Shown piece after piece: positions 27,383 to 36,442 of a stretch of 64,000 nt of DNA. The position numbers and the translations under genes were made by a program. The stretch is from Pedobacter soli (GTDB lineage: Bacteria > Bacteroidota > Bacteroidia > Sphingobacteriales > Sphingobacteriaceae). Positions within the stretch are counted from its first letter, which is position 1. Every line of letters starts with the position of its first letter. The notes beneath the pieces were generated by a model that was not told the origin of the DNA, ran no database searches, and was given only the letters and a program-made list of their open reading frames with translations. The stretch is taken from positions 186,001 to 250,000 of the forward strand of contig NZ_FMZH01000005.1 of NCBI RefSeq assembly GCF_900101435.1, given 5' to 3'.

Positions 27383-27390
27383 TATCTTTG
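27383..27390 (+). promoter_or_regulatory. -7 element TATCTTTG, 4 nt before ATG
   Basis: TATCTTTG matches TAnnTTTG; four bases separate it from the ATG of the next gene. The transcript would start at or within a base or two of the start codon, giving a leaderless mRNA. No clear -33 TTTG. Confidence 0.5.
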
Positions 27391-27394
27391 TTGC

Positions 27395-28105
27395 ATGGAA
27401 CACCTGTTAGATAACCCAATATTTCATGCCTTAAATACTGCGCATGGGCATTTTGCAAAAGGTACTGATGAGGTTAAATACTACCTGAAAGATATTGCTG
27501 CATTTGCAGGCTTAAAAGATAATTCCGCAGAAAACCTGCAAACGCTTTACGAGATCAGTGAGCCAGATAGCCTGTTTGTAGTCTTTTCAAAAACACCTTT
27601 AACAATAGCCGCCCCGTGGACGCTACTGTTGCAAATTGACATGTTTCAGTTGGTTTATGAGGGCCCGAATGTAACAGAAGGTGCAAATAAAGAGCTGGCA
27701 GACCTTAACCACAGCCACATTACCGAAATGGCAGCATTGGTTGAGCTTACCAAACCAGGCCCGTTTTTGTCCAAAACAATCGAATTGGGTAACTACACCG
27801 GTATATTTGCCGAAAACCAATTAATCGCCATGGCAGGCCACAGGTTCTTCCCTGCCCCATACCGCGAAGTGAGTGCAGTTTGCACTCATCCCGATCATTT
27901 AGGGAAAGGGCACGCCTTTAAAATTTTACAGGAACAGATCCGCAGGATACTTAACCGTAAAGAAATTCCTTTTTTACATGTTAAAAACGACAATCTGGGC
28001 GCCATCAAACTATATGAGAAACTAGGCTTTAAGATTAGAACCGAAATGACTGCCTATGTGATTAAAAAGGTAGAAGATGGCGAACCAGAGAATGTTTCTA
28101 AATAG
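27395..28105 (+). CDS. GNAT acetyltransferase with N-terminal extension
   Basis: 236-aa protein. The C-terminal half is a GNAT domain of FR47 type: VSAVCTHPDHLGKGHAFKIL is the acetyl-CoA motif A (G-K-G-H-A), and NDNLGAIKLYEKLGFKIRTEM is motif B. The N-terminal ~100 residues (HALNTAHGHFAKGTDEVKYY...) are a partner domain without a recognised motif, similar in position to the N-terminal half of two-domain GNATs. Substrate unknown. The start codon lies 4 nt after a -7 promoter element. Confidence 0.85.
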   Translation: MEHLLDNPIFHALNTAHGHFAKGTDEVKYYLKDIAAFAGLKDNSAENLQTLYEISEPDSLFVVFSKTPLTIAAPWTLLLQIDMFQLVYEGPNVTEGANKELADLNHSHITEMAALVELTKPGPFLSKTIELGNYTGIFAENQLIAMAGHRFFPAPYREVSAVCTHPDHLGKGHAFKILQEQIRRILNRKEIPFLHVKNDNLGAIKLYEKLGFKIRTEMTAYVIKKVEDGEPENVSK

Positions 28106-28137
28106 AAAACAGATCTCAGATTGCGGGAAGTATGTTT

Positions 28138-28145
28138 TAGCTTTG
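28138..28145 (+). promoter_or_regulatory. -7 element TAGCTTTG before CDGSH gene
   Basis: TAGCTTTG matches TAnnTTTG and ends 19 nt before the ATG. No -33 box at the usual spacing. Confidence 0.45.
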
Positions 28146-28164
28146 CAGCAAACTAACAAAACAC

Positions 28165-28389
28165 ATGTCTAAAACAAAACTTACCATTAACAATAATGGC
28201 TCCGTTAAAATAGAAGGCGATTTCGAAATTGTAGATAGAAACGGAAATACTTATGGCTTACAAGGTAGAGAAGTAGTATCAATCTGTCGCTGTGGCTTAT
28301 CAAAAAATAAACCTTTTTGCGATGGCTCACACAAAGATCATTTCGAGCATGAAGCCATTGCCTTCGATCTTCCACCAAAAAAAGTTTAA
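28165..28389 (+). CDS. CDGSH iron-sulfur domain protein
   Basis: 74-aa protein with one CDGSH domain: CRCGLSKNKPFCDGSH (about 43-58) contains the C-x-C-x2-S-x3-P-x-C-D-G-x-H ligands of a 2Fe-2S cluster (3 Cys, 1 His), as in mitoNEET relatives. There is no membrane anchor, so it is cytoplasmic. Such proteins carry or sense redox and iron; the partner here is unknown. A terminator follows 8 bp after the stop. Confidence 0.93.
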   Translation: MSKTKLTINNNGSVKIEGDFEIVDRNGNTYGLQGREVVSICRCGLSKNKPFCDGSHKDHFEHEAIAFDLPPKKV

Positions 28390-28397
28390 CTTATTTT

Positions 28398-28423
28398 AAA
28401 GCATCAGTTTTGATGCTTTTTTT
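28398..28423 (+). terminator. Terminator of CDGSH gene
   Basis: Stem AAAGCATC/GATGCTTT with loop AGTTTT and a run of seven T residues. Confidence 0.9.
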
Positions 28424-28553
28424 GTTTCTAATTGCCCCTTAAAACCAACCCACTCTTATATTTATCGACTCAAATTAACCATTCGTAGAGTCTTAACATT
28501 TCGGCGCAGGCAATCGCGATAAATTCATCCCGTTTTATTAACGATTTTAAAAG

Positions 28554-30479
28554 ATGAGGATATTTAAACTTTTACCCGCCTTAACCTGTTGCGTGGCATT
28601 AACCTGTTTGTTTGCCTGTAAAAAAAGCAGTAGCGACGAAGAAACCACCACCACAACCGAAACAGCCGTAACTTACGGCACCATTGTTACCAACAGCAAA
28701 GATACCACGGTAGCTAATGCCATAACCATTGCTTATGCCAATAACGTGGCTACAATTACCAATCCTTATGCCAACAGCGGGGTTACCATTTTGAATAGCA
28801 ATGGGGTGGTAATCATCACCTCTACCCTCTCTGGTACAGAATTAAACTATGTGGTTTCGGGCAGTACAACCAGTGGATCGGTAAAAATATACAGCGATTA
28901 TAAATTCGGATTGATCTTAAACGGCGCAGATATATTGAGTACTAATGGGCCGGCAATTAATATCCAATCGGGCAAAAAAGCAACCGTTACCTTGGTCGGA
29001 GGCACTACCAACCGGTTAATTGATGGCACCACCTACACCGCTAACGGATCGGAAGATATGAAAGGTACTTTTTTCAGTAACGGACAGCTCATTCTGACAG
29101 GTAATGGCCGCTTAATTGTTAAAGGTAATTACAAACACGCCATCTGCAGCGATGATTACGTAGACATACAGGGGGGAACGATATCCATTACGGGTGCAGT
29201 TTCTGATGGAATTCATGCCAACGATTATTTTCTGATGGAAGGTGGTTCTTTGGACATTACCTCAGCCGGAGACGGCATAGAAGTAGAGGAAGGTTATTTG
29301 CAAACTACTGCCGGTTCAATCACCATCAACAGTGTAGATGATGGTCTGGTAGCTTCGTACGAGGGAACCGATACAAGCATCGATCCATCAGTTAAAATAA
29401 ATGGCGGCACACTAACCGTAACTACCACCGGCGAAAAAGCAATGGGCATAAAAAGCGAAGGCGCCACAATTATCAACAGTACCGATGCCATTAAGGTAAA
29501 CGTTTCGGGTAAAGGTGCTAAGGGCCTCAGCAGCGGCAAAGATTTTACCATCACCAATGCGAATGCGAGCATTACCACCTCTGGCGCTGCATTTTACGAT
29601 ACCGATGATAAAGATATTTCATCTGCTGCAGGTATAAAAGCAGGCGGTAATTTCAAAATGGATAAAGGCACGGTTAACATCACCAGTACCGGAACAGGTG
29701 GTAAGGGCATTAATGTTGATGGTACACTGGTTATTAATGATGGAACCATAAATGTATCAACCACTGGTGGCAAATTTACCTATGGTAGCGACGATACCTC
29801 CGCAAAAGGGATTAAAAGTGATGGCAACCTAACCATCTATGGCGGAAACATAAGTGTTAAAACTACTGGTGTTGAAGCAGAAGGTATAGAAAGCAAGAGC
29901 ATTTTAACCATTAACGGTGGCACAGTGCAATCTGTAGCATACGACGATGGCCTTAATGCCACGACACAAATTGTAATTAATGGCGGTAACATTTACGCCT
30001 ACAGCACCACTAATGACGGGATAGATTCGAACGGAACTTTAACAATTACCGGCGGATTAATTGTATCTTCAGGATCAACAGCACCCGAAGAGGGCTTCGA
30101 TTGCGACAACAACCAGTTTAAAATTACCGGTGGAACATTAATTGGTGTGGGCGGGGCAACCAGCAACCCAACCACCAGTGTAACAACACAACGTGCAGTA
30201 ATATTTACCAGCTCAGCAACTGCAAACCAGCTTGTTCATGTAGAATCGGCAACAGGAACAGATATTTTTACTTTTGTAATACCACGAGCGTATTCAAAAA
30301 TGACCATGTTATTTAGCAGCCCAACCCTGGCAGCGGGAACTACCTATTCAATTTATACCGGAGGTAGCGTAAGTGGTGGATCGAATTTCTATGGTTTGTA
30401 CACTGGTGCAACCTATACCAAAGGTACCGCAGCAACCACTTTTACAACGAGCAGTATTTTAACCATGGTAAGCAAATAA
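28554..30479 (+). CDS. Carbohydrate-binding DUF4353-type lipoprotein with repeated beta-helix-like body
   Basis: 641-aa exported lipoprotein: the lipobox CLFACKKSS gives lipidated Cys22. A Thr-rich linker follows (ETTTTTETA). The body is built of many short strands with G-T-x-N/D patterns ([35 protein letters not shown]), which look like a right-handed beta-helix of about 20-residue rungs. Families with this body are annotated as carbohydrate-binding (DUF4353), but the ligand is unknown. Asp-Gly pairs ([40 protein letters not shown]) recur about once per two rungs and could bind calcium. It is monocistronic, with a terminator after. Confidence 0.8.
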   Translation: MRIFKLLPALTCCVALTCLFACKKSSSDEETTTTTETAVTYGTIVTNSKDTTVANAITIAYANNVATITNPYANSGVTILNSNGVVIITSTLSGTELNYVVSGSTTSGSVKIYSDYKFGLILNGADILSTNGPAINIQSGKKATVTLVGGTTNRLIDGTTYTANGSEDMKGTFFSNGQLILTGNGRLIVKGNYKHAICSDDYVDIQGGTISITGAVSDGIHANDYFLMEGGSLDITSAGDGIEVEEGYLQTTAGSITINSVDDGLVASYEGTDTSIDPSVKINGGTLTVTTTGEKAMGIKSEGATIINSTDAIKVNVSGKGAKGLSSGKDFTITNANASITTSGAAFYDTDDKDISSAAGIKAGGNFKMDKGTVNITSTGTGGKGINVDGTLVINDGTINVSTTGGKFTYGSDDTSAKGIKSDGNLTIYGGNISVKTTGVEAEGIESKSILTINGGTVQSVAYDDGLNATTQIVINGGNIYAYSTTNDGIDSNGTLTITGGLIVSSGSTAPEEGFDCDNNQFKITGGTLIGVGGATSNPTTSVTTQRAVIFTSSATANQLVHVESATGTDIFTFVIPRAYSKMTMLFSSPTLAAGTTYSIYTGGSVSGGSNFYGLYTGATYTKGTAATTFTTSSILTMVSK

Positions 30480-30498
30480 TACTTTTTTTATTTTTCTT

Positions 30499-30530
30499 AA
30501 AGCACCGGTCGTAACTGACAGGTGCTTTTT
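30499..30530 (+). terminator. Terminator after DUF4353-type gene
   Basis: Stem AAAGCACC/GGTGCTTT with a 14-nt loop, followed by T residues. It lies 20 bp after the stop. Confidence 0.85.
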
Positions 30531-30573
30531 GTTTGTTATGCCTTTTCTTCCTAAATCCGCGATATTAGCCTTC

Positions 30574-31380
30574 TCAGGCTATTGCACCAATCCTCGATGG
30601 CGCAACACCATAAGCTTTTTTAAAGGCGAAAGAAAAATGCGATAAATCTTTAAACCCCACTTCCAGGTATACGTCTGATGATTTCCAGCCCTTTTCGCTG
30701 ATCAGGTAATGTGCATCGGCAAGGCGTTTTTGCTGTAACCAACGGTTAGGCGAAGTATTAAAAATCTTCTGGAAATCGCGCTTAAAAGCAGCCAGACTTC
30801 GGCCTGTTAAGTAAGCAAAACGGTTAATATCTACATTAAACTTATAATGTTCATTCATGTAGGCCTCCAGATCCAGCTTTCCGGGTTCAGAAAAATCGAA
30901 TAGTACGTTTTTTAATTCCGGATTGGTTTCGAGCAGTACCATTACCGCTTCCTTAACCTTTAAATTGGTTAAGCCTTTGTTAAATTGGTTATTGCCATCC
31001 AAATAAGGTCCTAAAGAATCGATATAATTCTTTAACAGGTTATTGGGTGCCAGTAGCATCGCCCCTGGTCCATTATCCAAGCCCGTAGCCTTAAGGTTGT
31101 ACTCTTCGCTAATGCTATGCAGTGTATCCTGATCTATCGAAATAGAAATAGACCGGTACTCGCCTCCTGCCGGCGGAAATTTAGTCCACCTGGTTAACTG
31201 ATTCCTTTTAAAAAAACGAAAATCGCCGGGTTTGAAAACAAATTTTTCACCACCAATAAAATGCTCCGAGCTCCCCGAAATCATGAAACCTAAATTATGC
31301 TGGGCAATAAACTGCTCTCCTTCGCTATTTTTTTGCGAATAACAAGAGTAAAGGATATTGGGCTTTTTGTTTGCTTGCAT
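30574..31380 (-). CDS. AraC family transcriptional regulator
   Basis: 268-aa regulator with an N-terminal cupin-like sensor domain (about 1-120: FIAQHNLGFMISGSSEHFIGG, FVFKPGDFRFFKRNQLTRW). The C-terminal AraC DNA-binding domain of two helix-turn-helices (about 170-265) contains FAYLTGRSLAAFKRDFQKIFNTSPNRWLQQKRL and EVGFKDLSHFSFAFKKAYGVAPS. ATG 31380 is preferred to an in-frame TTG ten codons upstream. It probably controls the SDR oxidoreductase gene 101 bp upstream on the same strand, a common pairing in this group; the inducer is unknown. Confidence 0.9.
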   Translation of the reverse strand: MQANKKPNILYSCYSQKNSEGEQFIAQHNLGFMISGSSEHFIGGEKFVFKPGDFRFFKRNQLTRWTKFPPAGGEYRSISISIDQDTLHSISEEYNLKATGLDNGPGAMLLAPNNLLKNYIDSLGPYLDGNNQFNKGLTNLKVKEAVMVLLETNPELKNVLFDFSEPGKLDLEAYMNEHYKFNVDINRFAYLTGRSLAAFKRDFQKIFNTSPNRWLQQKRLADAHYLISEKGWKSSDVYLEVGFKDLSHFSFAFKKAYGVAPSRIGAIA

Positions 31381-31481
31381 GTAATCAAATTTATAAAATA
31401 AAAAAAGCAATTGCAGCTTTAGAACCGGATTTTAAAGCAGAACACAGCTATTGGGCCATACCTGTGTTCAACCTATTCTGC

Positions 31482-32354
31482 CTACCTTTTTAAAAAGCTT
31501 TTACCTAAATCTGAAGTGAGGAAATTATTGGCTTCATCGTGATCGGTTGATATACTTACGGCCATCCATTTTTCCATTTCGACAGTGCGCGCTTCATCTG
31601 CATTTTTTAACATGCCAATAGCTTCGCTTCCCAAAACCAGATGTACAGGAGGTTCCGGGCTATCCACTAAATCCAACATTACTTTGGCTGCTTTTGCCGG
31701 ATCGCCCATGGGTACAAACCCTCCGTTTTTAAAATATTCAGCCCTTTGTTCTACTTTTTCGTAACCTTCAATATGCGCGGCATAAGTTATTGAATCGCCG
31801 GCCCAATCCGTTCTGAAACCACCAGGTTCTACACTGGTTACGTAAATCCCAAAATCAACCACTTCTTTGGCCAGTACTTCGCTAAAGCCACTCAATCCAA
31901 ATTTTGCTGCCTGATAAATACCAATACCCGCATTACCTACACGGCCACCTATTGAGCTGATTTGTAAAATACGACCCGAACGTTGTTTACGCATAAAAGG
32001 TAAAACTGCTCTTGTAATTTCAATGGGTGCGTAGAGGTTGGTTTCCAGTTGACTTCTCACCTGCTCATCGGTAAATGCTTCGGCGGCACCTACAATACCA
32101 AAACCCGCATTGTTTACCAGTACATCAATCCGGCCAAAATGTGTTATTGCCGATTCAACTGCCAAATGAACCTGATCGTAATCGGTTACATCTAATTGGA
32201 TAGGCAAAACCTGACCGGGGTATTTTTCAACCAGATCTTGTAGCGCATTTATATTTCTTGCTGTTGCGGCAACTTTATCGCCATGTTCTAAAACTGCTTC
32301 TGTTAGGTTACGACCCAAACCACGGGCACTACCTGTTATAAACCAAATTTTCAT
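31482..32354 (-). CDS. SDR family oxidoreductase
   Basis: 290-aa classical SDR. Cofactor motif: TGSARGLGRNL (TGxxxGxG, residues ~7-17). NNAG motif: VNNAGFGIVG. Catalytic: Ser in ISSIGGRVG and Tyr/Lys in YQAAKFGL (Y-x-x-x-K). Cofactor preference is not clear (TARNINAL after strand 2 hints at NADP). The C-terminus is longer than the minimal fold. ATG 32354 is preferred to an upstream in-frame extension. The neighbour on the same strand is an AraC regulator. Confidence 0.92.
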   Translation of the reverse strand: MKIWFITGSARGLGRNLTEAVLEHGDKVAATARNINALQDLVEKYPGQVLPIQLDVTDYDQVHLAVESAITHFGRIDVLVNNAGFGIVGAAEAFTDEQVRSQLETNLYAPIEITRAVLPFMRKQRSGRILQISSIGGRVGNAGIGIYQAAKFGLSGFSEVLAKEVVDFGIYVTSVEPGGFRTDWAGDSITYAAHIEGYEKVEQRAEYFKNGGFVPMGDPAKAAKVMLDLVDSPEPPVHLVLGSEAIGMLKNADEARTVEMEKWMAVSISTDHDEANNFLTSDLGKSFLKR

Positions 32355-32509
32355 ATTCTTTCTGTTTTTATTTAACTCAAAGGTAGATCGATTATGACTG
32401 AAGCGCTTTGCTACATAGCTCAAACTACTTTGTTAAAAAGCTCACCTACCACTTTGCCGGAACTTTTTTACTGATTTCATGTTGAATAAGCACAGCAATT
32501 CAATACATT

Positions 32510-32686
32510 ATGGCAAAAGCAAAGAAAAAGGGCAAAAAGAAACTTAAGAAAAATAAACTTGGTGTTAAAAATTCGCTGGTAAACAACATTAACGCACGGA
32601 AGAAGAAAGGGAAATCGCGATCAAAAAAGAGATCTAAAATCAGCAAAAAAGCCTATAAGAAAATGCAAAAAGGCTGGAAGGATTAA
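32510..32686 (+). CDS. Lysine-rich 58-aa basic protein
   Basis: Short ORF starting ATG GCA AAA GCA AAG, with 58 residues of which about 25 are Lys and Arg. It begins MAKAKKKGKKKLKKNK and ends KKMQKGWKD. The composition suggests DNA, RNA or ribosome binding, like other small lysine-rich proteins in this phylum; this is inference from charge alone. It has no close operon partner. The 3' end forms one arm (AGGCTGGAA, 32671-32679) of an inverted repeat with TTCCAGCCT (32706-32714), a possible weak terminator. Confidence 0.65.
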   Translation: MAKAKKKGKKKLKKNKLGVKNSLVNNINARKKKGKSRSKKRSKISKKAYKKMQKGWKD

Positions 32687-32740
32687 CCGGATATGGGTCA
32701 ATGCTTTCCAGCCTCTTATCGCTAAATTAATATTTAATGG

Positions 32741-34438
32741 CTATTTTTTCGGCAGCACATGGTTTTCTTTTGCCCAGGCCTGCCATTTGGCATTTAATGC
32801 CTTTACGCGATCAGGGTTTTGGCTAGCCAGATCTTTTAATTCGGTTTTATCGTTTTTAATATTGTACAAATGCCAGGTCGAATCACCGGCCAGGTTAACC
32901 AGTTTCCAATCGCCCGCACGTACATAACGTGCATTAAAGTGCTCATTAAATAATTCATGGTGCCCTACAACTTGCTTTCCTTTAAGCGCAGGCACTAAAC
33001 TGGCACCCTGCATAGGCTTAATGGTATTGCCTTTATACTGGGTTGGATAACTGGCTTTTCCAAGCTCGGCAAAAGTGCGCATAAAATCCATTACATGACC
33101 AACCTGATCGCTGTAACTTCCCTTCTTAGCAGTAATCCCCTTAGGCCAGAAAGCAATCATTGGTGTATGTACACCACCCTCATATGATTGCGCTTTAGCC
33201 AACTGATAAGGCGTATTGGCTACATTAGCCCAAATGGGGCCGATAGAGGTATAACTGGTTTGCGGGCCGGGCATTACTTTTTTATAAATGGGGTAAGCAA
33301 TTTTTTCGCCGGCGCGGGTTTGACTTGGCCTGTCGAAACCGGGGCCATAACGCATGGCATCTTCCGGACTTGCGCCATTATCACTTAAAAATACAATCAG
33401 AGTGTTATCCAGCTGGTTGGTTTCCTTTAAAGTTTTAATAATCCGTCCAATACCCTGGTCCATGCGGTCAATCATGGCTGCATGCACGGCCATGGCCATT
33501 TCATCGAACTGTTTGGTTGGGTTATTTTCCCAGTTCACGCTGCTCTTTCTTCGCGAAAGCGGGGCTGTTTTAGGGTCGATTAAACCCATAGCCACCATTC
33601 TTTTGTAACGGGCTTCGCGAATGGCATCCCAGCCCACATTATAGGTATCTTTATATTTGGCAATATCTTCTGGTTTTGCCTGCAATGGCCAATGCGGTGC
33701 ATTTTCGGCTACGTATAAGAAAAATGGCTTATCGCCTTTACTAAATTCGCGGATATAGGTTGAAGCCGTATCATTAATGGCATCGGTATGGTAATAATCT
33801 TTGGGCACCTCGGTTATTGGCGTAGTGCCACTCACCAGACTAAAAGGATCAAAAAAATCGACCACGCCCCAAAGCGTACCAAAAAACTTTTCGAACCCCC
33901 GGTTGGTTGGGTATTGGTCAATCGGCGAAAACAACGGAAAACTGGTTTTATGGTTTAACCAATCCTGCTGTGCCTGAGGTGTAGGCTGCTCAACTGTGTT
34001 TGAAACATGCCACTTACCCGACATGGCCGTACGGTAACCAGCATCTTTTAGAACCTCGGCAAGGGTAACCGCATTTTTGGTTAAAGCGCCGCGATACCCC
34101 TCAATATTGCGATCCTGGGTCATTTCGCCAATGCCTGCATTGTGATTGTAAAGGCCGGTTAGGAGCGCAGCTCGTGTGGGGCAACAACGCGAAGTATTAT
34201 AGAAATTTCTAAAACGAATGCCCTGACTGGCCAGATAATCAATATTTGGCGTTTTAATTTCACCACCATAGCAACCGATATCCGAGAACCCCAGATCATC
34301 GGCAAGAATGACGATGATATTTGGTCGCTGGTCTGCTTTAACCTCCTTCTTTTGTGGTTTACCACCATCTTTAAATGCAGTAAAAAAGGCCATCGAAGCA
34401 AATAAAGCGAGGGCCGAATATTTGGTATAGATTTTCAT
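32741..34438 (-). CDS. Arylsulfatase-family sulfatase
   Basis: 565-aa exported sulfatase: a signal peptide spans about 1-24 (YSALALFASMAFFTAF). The active-site signature C-x-P-x-R is RCCPTRAALLTG, with Cys85 expected to be converted to formylglycine, followed by GLYNHNAGIG. Metal ligands include the N-terminal DD (residues 47-48, ILADDLGFSDIG). A second region is YVAENAPHWPLQAKPEDI, and the late FLSDNGASPED also fits. It hydrolyses sulfate esters, probably of polysaccharides or aryl sulfates. No adjacent sulfatase-maturing enzyme or SusCD pair. Length is normal. Confidence 0.92.
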   Translation of the reverse strand: MKIYTKYSALALFASMAFFTAFKDGGKPQKKEVKADQRPNIIVILADDLGFSDIGCYGGEIKTPNIDYLASQGIRFRNFYNTSRCCPTRAALLTGLYNHNAGIGEMTQDRNIEGYRGALTKNAVTLAEVLKDAGYRTAMSGKWHVSNTVEQPTPQAQQDWLNHKTSFPLFSPIDQYPTNRGFEKFFGTLWGVVDFFDPFSLVSGTTPITEVPKDYYHTDAINDTASTYIREFSKGDKPFFLYVAENAPHWPLQAKPEDIAKYKDTYNVGWDAIREARYKRMVAMGLIDPKTAPLSRRKSSVNWENNPTKQFDEMAMAVHAAMIDRMDQGIGRIIKTLKETNQLDNTLIVFLSDNGASPEDAMRYGPGFDRPSQTRAGEKIAYPIYKKVMPGPQTSYTSIGPIWANVANTPYQLAKAQSYEGGVHTPMIAFWPKGITAKKGSYSDQVGHVMDFMRTFAELGKASYPTQYKGNTIKPMQGASLVPALKGKQVVGHHELFNEHFNARYVRAGDWKLVNLAGDSTWHLYNIKNDKTELKDLASQNPDRVKALNAKWQAWAKENHVLPKK

Positions 34439-34504
34439 ATCAAACCCAAAATAAAATAAAAACCCGAGAGTTTATATTTCATCATTAATTTGTTGCAATA
34501 CAAT

Positions 34505-34888
34505 CTAAATCGTTTTATTAGTTTGACGCTTACCTTTATGATAAGCAAAATAAGATACGGCTAAAACCACTAAAAAAATCAAGGGTGCACTGGCGTGACC
34601 AATTGTATCGCCCGAAGCCAGGTGCGCAATACATGCCGAAATAAATACAATTGTAAACCCGGCATAAGCCCACTCCTTAATCAAACCTTTTACCGGTAGC
34701 AATAAAATAATGGCTCCCAACAATTTCGCTATTCCCAATTCTATCCTGAAATAATCTGGAAAACCTACATGCTGAAAACCTTGCTTAACCTCCGGGTTGG
34801 TGAAATAGGAATAAGCTGAAAAAACCATCATCAACGCAACCAATGCTGTTGATACCCAATACGTAATTTGAATTGCTTTTGTGTTCAT
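34505..34888 (-). CDS. DoxX family membrane protein
   Basis: 127-aa protein with four predicted membrane helices and the DoxX-like pattern: ITYWVSTALVALMMVFSAYSYF, then FRIELGIAKLLGAIILLLP, then IKEWAYAGFTIVFISACIAHLASGD. DoxX-type proteins are membrane components linked to thiol or quinone redox balance in other bacteria; the role here is not known. Its start is 99 bp from the start of a divergent HxlR regulator, with an inverted repeat between, so HxlR control is likely. Confidence 0.85.
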   Translation of the reverse strand: MNTKAIQITYWVSTALVALMMVFSAYSYFTNPEVKQGFQHVGFPDYFRIELGIAKLLGAIILLLPVKGLIKEWAYAGFTIVFISACIAHLASGDTIGHASAPLIFLVVLAVSYFAYHKGKRQTNKTI

Positions 34889-34923
34889 ATTTTTTTTGAG
34901 GCAAACTTAGATACTTTTACTAT

Positions 34924-34965
34924 CTAAATGATACTACTTTCCCAAAGGATAGCGGTATCATTTAG
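34924..34965. promoter_or_regulatory. Inverted repeat in doxX/hxlR divergent promoter (likely HxlR operator)
   Basis: Perfect arms CTAAATGATA (34924-34933) and TATCATTTAG (34956-34965), with centres 32 bp apart. A smaller GATA-N7-TATC (34910-34924) lies beside it. The -7 element of the HxlR gene is 10 bp further on. A self-regulating dimer site for the HxlR-type regulator is the simplest reading. Confidence 0.6.
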
Positions 34966-34974
34966 GAAAGCATG

Positions 34975-34982
34975 TAACTTTG
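34975..34982 (+). promoter_or_regulatory. -7 element TAACTTTG of hxlR-type gene, 4 nt before ATG
   Basis: TAACTTTG matches TAnnTTTG and lies 4 bp before the ATG, implying a leaderless or nearly leaderless transcript. Confidence 0.5.
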
Positions 34983-34986
34983 CAAC

Positions 34987-35397
34987 ATGGGACCAAAAGA
35001 TAAACACCACGATAAATCTGCCTGCACCGCTAGCATGAACGCAATAAAAGATGCGCTCTATGTATTGAACGGTAAATGGAAGCTCCCCCTGATTTTGAGC
35101 TTGCAGGAAAGGCCGCTCCGTTTTAACGAAATTCAAAAATCACTGGGAGAAATTACCCCAAAAATCCTTTCGAAAGAATTAAAAGAACTCGAACTGAATG
35201 AGTTTGTAATTAGGAAAGTGTTCCACACCACACCTGTTACCGTAACTTACGAGTTAACCGAGTACAGCGGAACATTGGATAGTGTAATTAACGAACTGCG
35301 CGAATGGGGTATGCAGCATCGCGAACGTTTGGTAAAGAACAGAAGAAAAGATGTTACATTAGAAGAAACCAATGCTAACCCTGGCATTTCGGCCTAA
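34987..35397 (+). CDS. HxlR family winged-helix regulator
   Basis: 136-aa MarR-like HxlR regulator. The family core is ALYVLNGKWKLPLILSLQERPLRFNEIQKSLGEITPKILSKELKELELNEFV (about 24-75), a winged helix with the typical NGKWK and LRFNEL-like motif. One Cys (residue ~13) could be redox-sensing; this is not shown. It faces the DoxX gene across a shared promoter. ATG 34987 sits 4 nt after a -7 element. The gene ahead on the same strand (35454) has its own promoter element. Confidence 0.92.
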   Translation: MGPKDKHHDKSACTASMNAIKDALYVLNGKWKLPLILSLQERPLRFNEIQKSLGEITPKILSKELKELELNEFVIRKVFHTTPVTVTYELTEYSGTLDSVINELREWGMQHRERLVKNRRKDVTLEETNANPGISA

Positions 35398-35430
35398 AAA
35401 AGCAAAAACCTGAATATGATAAAATTCGGC

Positions 35431-35438
35431 TATCTTTG
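35431..35438 (+). promoter_or_regulatory. -7 element TATCTTTG
   Basis: TATCTTTG lies 15 bp before ATG 35454. It decides that start: an in-frame TTG within the element itself (35436) cannot be the start codon of this transcript. Confidence 0.5.
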
Positions 35439-35453
35439 CAGAAAATAAAATCG

Positions 35454-35921
35454 ATGGCGATATTACATAGAAAAGAAGAAAAAATACAGGCAGTGCTGGG
35501 CAGGCTGCCTAAAAAATATACAGACGAACAGTTTTTAGAAATGTTCATCAAACTTTATTCAAAAGACTGGGGCAAAATTAAATCGGCTTATACTAAACAA
35601 GCGCAGGATAAAGAACCAGGTACGGTAATCAACATGCCCAAACCGGATGTTTATTTAAAACAATTACTGGCCATTTATTTACAAAATACTGCAACTCCTA
35701 AAGCTGCAGAAGTAAAAGAAGAAGTGGTAGCCGAACCTGTTGCTGAAGTTAAAAAAGCTAAAGCACTAGCTAAAAAGAAAGAAACTCTAGTAGAAGCTGA
35801 TAAAGCTGAACCTAAAAAAACAAAAGCACCTGCTACCAAAAAGGCTGCGCCAGCTGCAGACATTGAAGCTGCGCCGAAGAAGCCAAAAGCCGCTGCAAAG
35901 AAGGCTGCAGAAAAAAAATAA
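35454..35921 (+). CDS. Hypothetical protein with Ala/Lys/Pro-rich histone-like tail
   Basis: 155-aa protein. The folded part (about 1-75) starts MAILHRKEEKIQAVLGRLPKKYTDEQF and has a WGKIKSAYTKQAQ helix; it looks DNA- or protein-binding, but no family was recognised. The C-terminal half (about 85-155) is a low-complexity Ala/Lys/Pro/Glu tail (KKAKALAKKKETL, PKKTKAPATKKAAPA) like histone H1 tails. Nucleoid binding is inference from composition. Last gene before a 550-bp gene-free stretch of repeats. Confidence 0.65.
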   Translation: MAILHRKEEKIQAVLGRLPKKYTDEQFLEMFIKLYSKDWGKIKSAYTKQAQDKEPGTVINMPKPDVYLKQLLAIYLQNTATPKAAEVKEEVVAEPVAEVKKAKALAKKKETLVEADKAEPKKTKAPATKKAAPAADIEAAPKKPKAAAKKAAEKK

Positions 35922-36437
35922 AAAAAATTTTCACTGCTATATAATAAATCGCCCTTTTGGTTGTTTATATATATGAGAGCGTTAATTTAGATGACGGGGA
36001 TAGGTCGGTATGATTTATCCCCGTTCTTTTTTGCCCACAATTTTGAAATTACTGGTATAGTCGGAGGTCAGGAGTCGTAAGTCCTGAAATTTAGTGCTAA
36101 AAGCAATTGCTTCCAACCTACTCTATGCCCATTGCGCCTTTCTCTGTGTACGCTGTGGTTAAAAACAAGAGATTCTGGCCTGCGCCAGGGTGACGGCATA
36201 ACAGCTTTGCGTCCTTCTTTACTCACGCTGCAGTTAAATTAATGTTAAAGAAATTGGTTCTTCCCTTCTCTGTGTCTTCAGTGCCTTCTTCTGAGTGCGC
36301 TGTGGTTAAAAAACAGAGATTCTGCCCTGCGCCAGAATGACGACATAACAGCTTTGCGACCTTTGCGCCTTTCTCCGTGCACTCTGCGGTTAAAATGCCC
36401 GGAATCAAACATCCAAATGTAAATTTCAATCTTTTAA
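35922..36437. repeat. Gene-free repeat region with 147-bp-period direct repeat and heptads
   Basis: 36060-36087 is a heptad array (GTCGGAG, GTCAGGA, GTCGTAA, GTCCTGA). Two ~60-bp copies starting GCTGTGGTTAAAAA and ending AACAGCTTTGCG lie at 36152-36211 and 36299-36358, 147 bp apart. They contain AGATTCTG...CTGCGCCAG...TGACG, pieces of a dispersed intergenic repeat. No gene is supported here. Confidence 0.75.
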
Positions 36438-36442
36438 TTGGC

